A DNA stretch of 64,000 bases from Atherinomorus stipes (Eukaryota > Chordata > Actinopteri > Atheriniformes > Atherinidae): assembly GCA_023101725.1 (NCBI GenBank), contig JALJCO010013427.1:370433-434432 (forward strand), written 5' to 3'. Of this stretch, positions 57,201 through 64,000 are shown in pieces. The notes under the pieces are model-generated. The model made no database searches. It was not told where the DNA came from and saw nothing but the letters and a program-made list of their open reading frames with translations. Each line of letters begins with the position of its first letter. Within the stretch, counting starts at the first letter, position 1. Both the position numbers and the translations under genes were made by a program.

Positions 57201-60200
57201 ACAACAAAAGTTGGTTTAACCAGCTGAAAGACTTTGAAGGCAGGTCTGAGTGGGTCACAGCTGTCACAGCAGTCGTGGTGCACCAGGCAGCCTGCAGCGT
57301 GATGCATTAAAACAGATCCAGGTGCAGCATGTGTGGGTCCTGCTGCAAACTGGATCCTGGTTGGTGTCAGGCAGCCCACGGACCCTCCCTGCTCTTTGTG
57401 ATTCTTTTTTTTTTCTTTCTAAATTGGTAAATTTATTTATGTGTTAGAATGTAAGTGTGTTTATGCAAGTGAGAATTAATTTTCTGATATCTCACTATTG
57501 ATTTTCCACCAGATTGGGACGTGGTGAAACACCCGTCACTCAGTTCTATTTATTAAAGAGCAAGGTGTGTACAGAAGGATGATTATGCATCAAACAGAAG
57601 TAATATGGAGGAAAGATTTCACTATGGTTGCTGAGGAGAAGCTTCTTGGATGTTTTCCAGTTGAATACTAAAATCATCTCCCAACACTGATGATCTTGAC
57701 CTGTGTTCACTCCTGGCCTTCCTATTGAGACTTGAAGGCCCTTTATAAACATAACATTTGGAGGTTTATCAGAAGCAAGTCAAATTCATTTTTCCCTTAT
57801 ACGCAAATCTTTGTCTCAGAAACATTTTGTGAATAAGAGCACAGATTCTTCAACCCAGTTCTGGGAAATACAGCTTGTTTAAGATTGTTCATATAATATG
57901 CAGCTTAGACAAACATGAAGACAGATAAATATAAGATGGCAGAGGCATCAGTCTGCACACTTATCCTCTACTGCTCCCATTTTCTGTTTAAGCTTTCATA
58001 CTTTCTTCTAATTTACAGCAATTTAGCAGCAACTTCATAAAACACATAACCAGAAATTAGCCACTTAAGTACAAGTGACTTTCTTTACAGGTCATGCCTG
58101 AATAATAAGCAAGTTGTCAAAAAATCTCACATTTACCAACCACAGTCATGTCTAGACTGAGGTGAAAATGCGAGTATGCTTCCATAAGATGTGCGGCATT
58201 TTCAAAAACAGCAGGTAGAGACCTCGACAAGCAGCAGCAGCACGATGGACAGCAGTTATGACACAAAGGGTCACATTTAATAAGCTGTCTTTGCCTCATT
58301 TCAGACGTGAACGAGGAACGCGTGTTTTTTTTTTTTCTTCTTTTTTATTAGAAAGGTGCACCAACCTTGAACTGCAGTTTTCCTGTCAAGTGAAGTGTGC
58401 CTCTGTCAATTGAGGTAGAATTTCAGAGAAGGCATTATAGTGTGCTGTTGAGTTTGTATGATTCAATCTCTGCTTCTAAAGAGCAGGTGCAATTTTCATG
58501 CAGTAAAGGCTGTCGCGTGGAAAGTAAAGGACACAGAATGAAAAAGGGAGCGGCAATGTTAAAGAAAAAGATTTTAAAAAATAAAGATAATGTAGTTTTA
58601 GTTGTGCTGCTGCAGTATAAACTCAGTCAATTGCAATTTTACTGTTTCTACTGTTTGTTTTTATTTGTTCATCTTTGTTCATGTCTTTTTCTTCAATACT
58701 TTGTCTTTGAGGACTGGCTTGTGTCATACATTGTCATGCTCTTCCTCTGACTTACTATCGTCATACAAAGCGTCATTTCACATACATTCGAACACATATG
58801 ATAAAAAAAATCCTCCACACAATGTTGCATTGTACAACAAAAGCATATCCTCTGTTTGTCTTTGTGCCGAGGAGACGTAATCAAGCTTCCAGCAAGTCGT
58901 GTATTGTCATTATTAAATTAAATTATTAATTAAATACATGGATAGCCTGGGTCTGCGTGTGTCTTTGCAGGGTGAATGCAAGCCTGTAAGGGGGGCTTCG
59001 GAGGGAAAATGACAGACCCCGAACAACACAATCTGCTTTGGTGTTTACCCCGTTATATTGTGAAGAGAAGCTTGACAACTTGTCATCCCCTCCCCGACAC
59101 CTACAATAACCCTGACAGCATGGTGCTGGACACTGTCAGCTTGTTGTTTTATCGCAAATCACAGAATGTACAGTAAACGAGACTCCAAACATGATGAAAA
59201 CATCTGCCAAGCCCAAATAGAATCTGTGCGTGACAGTTGCTTGTTGGGTTTCACACTGAGCAAAGTAGTCAGATTATTTAGCCTTCAGCACATGGTTGTA
59301 AATTATGATGTTGATTGACAGGGCGAGAATAGAATCCACGGAGACCGTTTTATGAATGTGAATGCTATGTAGGCTTCAGTTTTGTTTGTCTTAGTGTTTA
59401 AGCCGAGCTGTCAGAGCACTTTTAAATAGTTAGACTTTAGAAATGAGAATGTCTCTGTGTTTCACCTTATTTCCAGCATTTTTCTGTGGCTGCTGTTTAC
59501 TCTGAACTACGCCAACGTGCTAACAAAAACAAACCCCCAAACACTGCTCCTGATTACAACAAGCAGGAAACAATAACACGTTAAACTTGTTAGAACAACA
59601 AAAAAATGATTATCGAAGATTGCAGTGCGAGAACTTCTCCACAGCTTGCCTCTGTCGCCACAGCGACAAATTACACAAGACTGAGCTGCAACCTCAAATG
59701 AACCTGATTATGTACAAATCCCACCGAAAGAAGCAAACACTGGTGATTATTAGAAAAGCAATCAAAAGTTCCCAACCCAGACCAGACGTTTAAATTTAAT
59801 TTGTCCCCCTATTCCCACACAAACTAGAATATTATTACTTTTATTGCCTACAGGTCAGAGGCACAGCTGCCCATATGAAGGGCATCTGACATTTAGTCTT
59901 GCTGGAAGCAGCTACATGCTAACAGATGCTTTCTCTGCTATTGTTTGAGTCCCTTTGTAGTTCTTATCAATTCATCAGCATCCCTTACTACAGAACTCGT
60001 TGTGGGTCGTTGTTCTTTTGTCATGGAAAAGCATAAATTACTCTTGATGAAAGCTACTCTGCATGCCCTGTGCACAATTACACTCTGGTCATTATTTGCA
60101 GGAGAATGAAGAGAAAAGCATGATGGCTTGCTATTTGATGAAACTGATCATTTTAGGAACTGGAAAATATCATTACTCATTTTACTTGTAAAAAAAAACT

Positions 60201-62153
60201 TGTTTTGTTGTTACTTTTTCAGTGGAAAGTGAGCTTTTCATTAACTCCTGTTTTATATGTCAGTCAACTGCTTGCCTATACTCATATAGTTCCTCCCATA
60301 TTCTTCCAATCCCAGAACATCAGACACATAACTTGTCTTTTCCAGACCTTTGTTTACCACAGTGCTTCAGACATCACATGTTAGATAACACTACTCGGTT
60401 AAAGTAGTATCGACCTGTATGTTTCCTCTGTGACTTGGGAAAATGTTTGATTCTCATGTTGAATGTCTTTTTTGTTTACTCTGATTGTCTGTAGCATCTT
60501 ATCATCAGCCATGTTAAAAAACAAAACAAACAAACAAAAAAACTATTTACGTTAGTAACATATTGCTCAATCTCCTCCAATATTTGCTGAAGTTTTTATC
60601 ACTGTGACAGTGTCTGTGAAGCCAGGTGATCAATACGTCGTTTGTTAATTACTTTTTGGCTCTTTATGTTTGTTTGCTTTTGGATAGATGGTGTAAAAGT
60701 AACACACAAGAAAAACTTTGACCGCTGCCAGTGTTTAAAGATAATAAATGAACACTTTCACAACTGCAGCACTCAAAATGGGACCGTGGATACTCCGGGA
60801 GAGGATGTGATAGGGAGTGTGTTTATGTGCTCCCTTTCCTCGGGCTTGTTAAATTGGCAGATCGATGATGCTTTAAATCAATGTTCCAGCACCACCGCAA
60901 ACCCCATGAAACCCATTAGTGAATTAAGACAGACCACTGTTCTACACCAAGTCCTGTTCTGCCTGCAGGTCCTTTCCATGTGATAAATGGGGGGAAAATG
61001 AGGGAAATAAAATGAACGGAAAGGGGCAAACAGGCAGTTGTGAGCAAGAAAGGCTGACAGCAAAGACTGGGGTCATGTAAAAACATGTTGCTTCTTTGTT
61101 CAGACACTCAGGAAACCGCTTCGCATCTTCCTTCATGCCTAGAAGGTGTTTTCAACACACTGTGGTTCTTTCCAATGGGAAAACATCAACACAGCCAAGA
61201 GATGCTCTACAAGTAAAGCAGTCTGTGTCAGACATTAAACTGGGAAGCAAGCTGAAGTAAGCAGGGATGTAAGGATGTAGGAGACAGAGAAGCTGTGGGG
61301 AGAGAACACCAGTGACGCTAGACTTTCTCTGGTAGTCTTGTTTATGTGCTATGTCTGTGCATCATTGATCCATTCATCTTCATTATGTATCGCTGTGAGA
61401 ACTATTAGCCGCTGCCACACTTTGTTGGATACCTGCTAAATTGACATGCACTGCACTTTTCTACTAGTCCACCAACGGCCCTGCCACCTCTCTTCTAGGT
61501 AATATAAACTGACAATTTTATGGCACTTGTGGAAAAAAAAGATTATTGGATCTACACAAGCAAAAGTTGCCTTGAAGAGACACGAAAATGAGGCATCATC
61601 AGAAAAAATGGCTATACTGCATGGCTATAAATGGCATTATGTCACTTCCATCTTGACAATACAAGGACTTTGTCTGAATTCTGGTTATCTGCACATGCTT
61701 TATCCTGACGCCAAATAACCCATATAATGTATTCAGCGCAAAAATGAATCAAGCATCACCCTTGCTCAAGAGAGGAGGTTATGCCATTAAAAGAGGTTTC
61801 GGCATAGTCTGCTAGAGTCACAGCTAAAAGAAATCCTTATTGCTGTTTTTGTTAATGCACTCATTCTGCTCCAATTTTTTTCTGAACTATTTCCTCTGTT
61901 TATATTTGCTTCTTGCTGAGCCTCATGAGACATCGTGGGTCATCAGCAACAGCTTGAACTGCACCCTATGACTCCAAAGATCCCTCTCACCTCCTGCATC
62001 ATCTTGTGAAATCTGACATGTTTGACTTGTACTCGTTGTACGGTGTTATTTTTGAATGCATATGAGCCAGGCTGACTGCTACACAGATCCTTGTCTGCCC
62101 TTTATATTTTCTTCTCTTCCTCACCTCCTTTTTGTCTCTTTTCTGATTTGTAG
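48292..62153 (+). other. Probable gpr22 intron of 13.9 kb
   Basis: No further exon is convincing. It holds a G-run (49445-49459), a TTTTC repeat (about 51583-51606), a composite older repeat at about 52,900-53,640 with CA-rich and A-rich parts, and an AAC repeat (about 57189-57207). Several long stretches (54,000-56,000 and 58,900-62,100) look unique and of even composition; they could contain conserved regulatory elements, but I cannot test this here. Confidence 0.5.
52900..53640. repeat. Composite interspersed repeat, degraded
   Basis: The left edge TTCATTTATAAAGCACTTTT is of a style common at the end of fish SINEs and LINEs. A CA-rich stretch (53,000-53,050), a G/C-rich middle (53,160-53,330), an A-rich stretch (53,380-53,550) and GGTAGGTCTTGAGCCTCTTC follow. 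Several old insertions probably lie together. Family names cannot be given. Confidence 0.4.
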
Positions 62154-62282
62154 ATTCAACCACAGATCTGGTCTTCATCATCATCTTCGCTGTCTCGCTG
62201 GAGTCAGAGTAAAAGGAAAACATAGACCATGGTCGGGTGCGGTGGCCACTGTTGCTATGTGTGAAGGACCGCTGTGGCGTCA
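62154..62282 (+). other. gpr22 5' untranslated part of the coding exon, with upstream ATGs
   Basis: The acceptor TTTCTGATTTGTAG ends at 62153. Before the main ATG there are two upstream ATGs: 62229 opens an 11-codon frame that stops at TGA 62262-62264, in the same phase as the receptor; 62257 opens a frame that overlaps the receptor start and stops at TAG 62335-62337. Such frames usually reduce translation of the main protein. Confidence 0.6.
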
Positions 62283-63971
62283 ATGGAGACCAAAGGCTAT
62301 CGTGACCTCCTGGAGACCAGCGACGGTCAGGGGGTAGGCCTGCTGGACGGAGGGGGAGAGGCGGGTGTGGAGGAGGGCTGGAGCACACCCTACCCTCTGG
62401 GCTTCCAGGTATCCTTGACCACTGTACTGATGCTGGAACTTGTACTGGGCTTCAGCAGCAACCTGACCGTACTTGTGCTTTACTGTGCTCAATCCAACCT
62501 GGTGGATTCAGTCAGCAACCTGGTCACCGTCAACCTCCATGTGCTCGACATTCTGGTCTGTGTGCTCTGTCTGCCACTGACTGTGGCTGTGATCCTCCTA
62601 CCATCTAATGAAAACGGAGTTGGCAGTCTGGCCACACTTTGCTGCTTTCATGAAGCCTGCGTCACATTCACTAGTGTGGCCACGGCGGTCAATGTGTTAG
62701 TAATCAGTTTGGACCGATACGACATCTCTGTGCGTCCAGCCAGTCGTCTGCTGACCCCCAGGCGGGCTGCACTGCTCCTGGCGGCAGTGTGGGCAGTGTC
62801 TCTGGCCGTCTTCTTTCTGCCTTTCCTTGAAGGGGACTTCTTCTCTTCAACGACTGATGATGATGAGGACGAGGAGCCAGAGAGGCAAAGCAATGACTCA
62901 GAGCTCACTACTGGAGTGACCCCTATTTTTTCCTCTTTATCTCCTTCCTTATTGCCATCCACTCGACCCTCCTCCTCCTCACACCACCTGCCTCCAGTAT
63001 GGCAGAACAGGACTCTGCTGTGTGTTGGAGGGCAGGGTTATTACACAGGACTGGCGATGTATTATCACTTGTTACTCCAAGTGCCCTGCTTTTTCATCGC
63101 TGTGGCAGTCATGTTGTTCACCTACTCCAAGATCTTACAGGCCCTAAACATCCGCATTGGCTCCCACATGATGAGGAATACGCGCACAAAAGACTCCACC
63201 TGCAGGATACGCTGCAGGAGGCGGAGGAGGAAGGACCTGAGCCTCCCAACAGAGACAGTATCCTCCAACCAGAATCAGAACCTCAACCATCCTCCCCTCA
63301 TTCCCTCTGCCACCCCTACGCCTACATCACCTCCGCCACTCTCCTCCATGCCCCAAGGGATGTCTGACAGTGGGGCGACAGTAACGACTGTCAGCACTGC
63401 TGCCACCACCCCTATCGCAACCACACCAGCCACTCCTGCTTCTCCTACTGCAGCTTCAGTTTCAGCTCAGACCCAAGCCTCCACACCTCTGCCTGCTCCA
63501 TCCATGGGTGTGCAGGCCTCAGTTTCTGCCATAATCGCCTTGAGGCGGGCAGTGCGCAGGCACAGGGATAGACGGGAACGTCAGCGCCGTGTCCTTAAAA
63601 TGTCCCTAATCATCATATCTACCTTCCTCGGCTGCTGGGCGCCACTGTCGGCGGTCAATGTCCTGATCCTGTGCATGGGTCCCAGCGACGGCCTGGTGCG
63701 CCTCCGTCTGTGCTTCTTGGCTATGGCTTATGGTACAACCATCTTTCATCCTCTGCTCTACGCTTTCACCAGGCAGAAACTGCGGCGTGCCCTCAAAACA
63801 CGTGTTAAGAAAAGGGTGGTGTCACTTCTGCAGGTGGACCCAGCTCCTAGTGGGGGGACAGTGATTCATAACTCATGGGTGGAGGGGGGAGGCCAGAGAA
63901 AGGCTCGCAAGTCACGGGTGGAGGCCAGTGATGGCACTGATCGATGTCTCACAGAGGCAGTGAGGGAATGA
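62283..63971 (+). CDS. gpr22: G protein-coupled receptor 22 (orphan class A receptor)
   Basis: A 562-residue receptor in one exon. Family blocks match human GPR22 as I recall it: SNLTVLVLYC in TM1, NLHVLD in TM2, CCFHEACV at TM3, LDRYDIS at its end, YYHLLLQVP in TM5, KILQALNIRIG after it, VSAIIALRRAVRRHR before TM6, and LCFLAMAYGTTIFHPLLYAF in TM7. The tail has DPAPSGGTVIHNSW. TM6 keeps CWAP; TM7 has HPLLY instead of NPxxY, a family trait. TM spans are roughly 41-67, 78-107, 118-144, 162-182, 258-284, 438-464, 474-494. Loop 2 outside (181-255) has an acidic, Ser-rich insert, and loop 3 inside (285-437) a Thr/Pro/Ala-rich insert, so it exceeds the human 433 residues. ATG at 62283 is chosen; nine bases upstream lies only a GTG. 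Whether it is the a or b copy is not clear. Confidence 0.95.
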   Translation: METKGYRDLLETSDGQGVGLLDGGGEAGVEEGWSTPYPLGFQVSLTTVLMLELVLGFSSNLTVLVLYCAQSNLVDSVSNLVTVNLHVLDILVCVLCLPLTVAVILLPSNENGVGSLATLCCFHEACVTFTSVATAVNVLVISLDRYDISVRPASRLLTPRRAALLLAAVWAVSLAVFFLPFLEGDFFSSTTDDDEDEEPERQSNDSELTTGVTPIFSSLSPSLLPSTRPSSSSHHLPPVWQNRTLLCVGGQGYYTGLAMYYHLLLQVPCFFIAVAVMLFTYSKILQALNIRIGSHMMRNTRTKDSTCRIRCRRRRRKDLSLPTETVSSNQNQNLNHPPLIPSATPTPTSPPPLSSMPQGMSDSGATVTTVSTAATTPIATTPATPASPTAASVSAQTQASTPLPAPSMGVQASVSAIIALRRAVRRHRDRRERQRRVLKMSLIIISTFLGCWAPLSAVNVLILCMGPSDGLVRLRLCFLAMAYGTTIFHPLLYAFTRQKLRRALKTRVKKRVVSLLQVDPAPSGGTVIHNSWVEGGGQRKARKSRVEASDGTDRCLTEAVRE

Positions 63972-64000
63972 GGCTGGTCTTCAGACAGTGGCCGTATGTC
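63972..64000 (+). other. gpr22 3' untranslated region, cut by window end
   Basis: Only 29 bases follow the TGA stop. No polyadenylation signal is within the window. Confidence 0.7.

Noticed and set aside
62274..62282. Receptor start at 62274 giving MAS before METKG
   Set aside because: The codon at 62274 is GTG, not ATG. The first ATG in frame after the upstream stop is 62283.
62648..62962. 104-residue minus-strand frame inside gpr22
   Set aside because: It is the shadow of the acidic and Ser-rich coding sequence in the opposite strand.

Overview
The window looks like nuclear DNA of a teleost fish, probably a percomorph; the species cannot be told. The grounds are many short intron-split exons with GT-AG borders, long AT-rich introns, a vertebrate-type AATAAA polyadenylation signal, and a typical fish repeat set: Tc1-like elements, hAT, Harbinger-like and TTAA-flanked non-autonomous elements, a tRNA-derived SINE and L1-type remnants. 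There are two recognisable genes, both on the plus strand, with a repeat-rich, gene-poor stretch between them.

Region 1 (about 1-24,190) is the 3' part of a collagen VII alpha-1 gene (col7a1). I read 34 exons. Exons 1-27 (99-18,177) encode the C-terminal part of the triple helix as Gly-X-Y repeats; almost all are in-frame exons of 36-126 bases. Exons 28-34 (18,312-23,795) encode the NC2 region: an acidic [12 protein letters not shown] segment, a Cys-Ala-Cys motif split by a 9-base microexon, a variable linker with a furin-like RAKR site, one Kunitz domain, and a short tail ending in TGA. The distance from the only helix cysteine to the first cysteine of Cys-Ala-Cys is 168 residues, the same as I recall for human COL7A1 (C2634 to C2802). 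No von Willebrand A domain lies between helix and Kunitz domain, which argues against COL28A1. Two oddities are a 35-base helix exon that breaks the frame and one GC-AG intron. The introns carry a Tc1-like element, a hAT MITE, a SINE and an L1 fragment.

Region 2 (about 24,190-47,900) holds no gene I can identify. It contains at least seven inverted-repeat DNA elements, one 5'-truncated Tc1-like transposase pseudogene, and one unexplained minus-strand reading frame near 45.4 kb with a signal-peptide-like start.

Region 3 (about 47,870-64,000) is the gene for orphan receptor GPR22. A CpG-rich, TATA-like promoter and a probable non-coding first exon (about 48,000-48,291) are followed by a 13.9-kb intron and one coding exon (coding 62,283-63,971, 562 aa). 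The family core is well kept, but extracellular loop 2 and intracellular loop 3 are greatly enlarged with low-complexity sequence. Upstream ATGs suggest translational control.

The two genes share no evident pathway: one is an extracellular-matrix anchoring-fibril collagen, the other a membrane receptor. I found no convincing new biological system. The best leads are the broken col7a1 exon, the furin-like site before the Kunitz domain, the enlarged GPR22 loops with the uORF leader, and the unassigned minus-strand frame.
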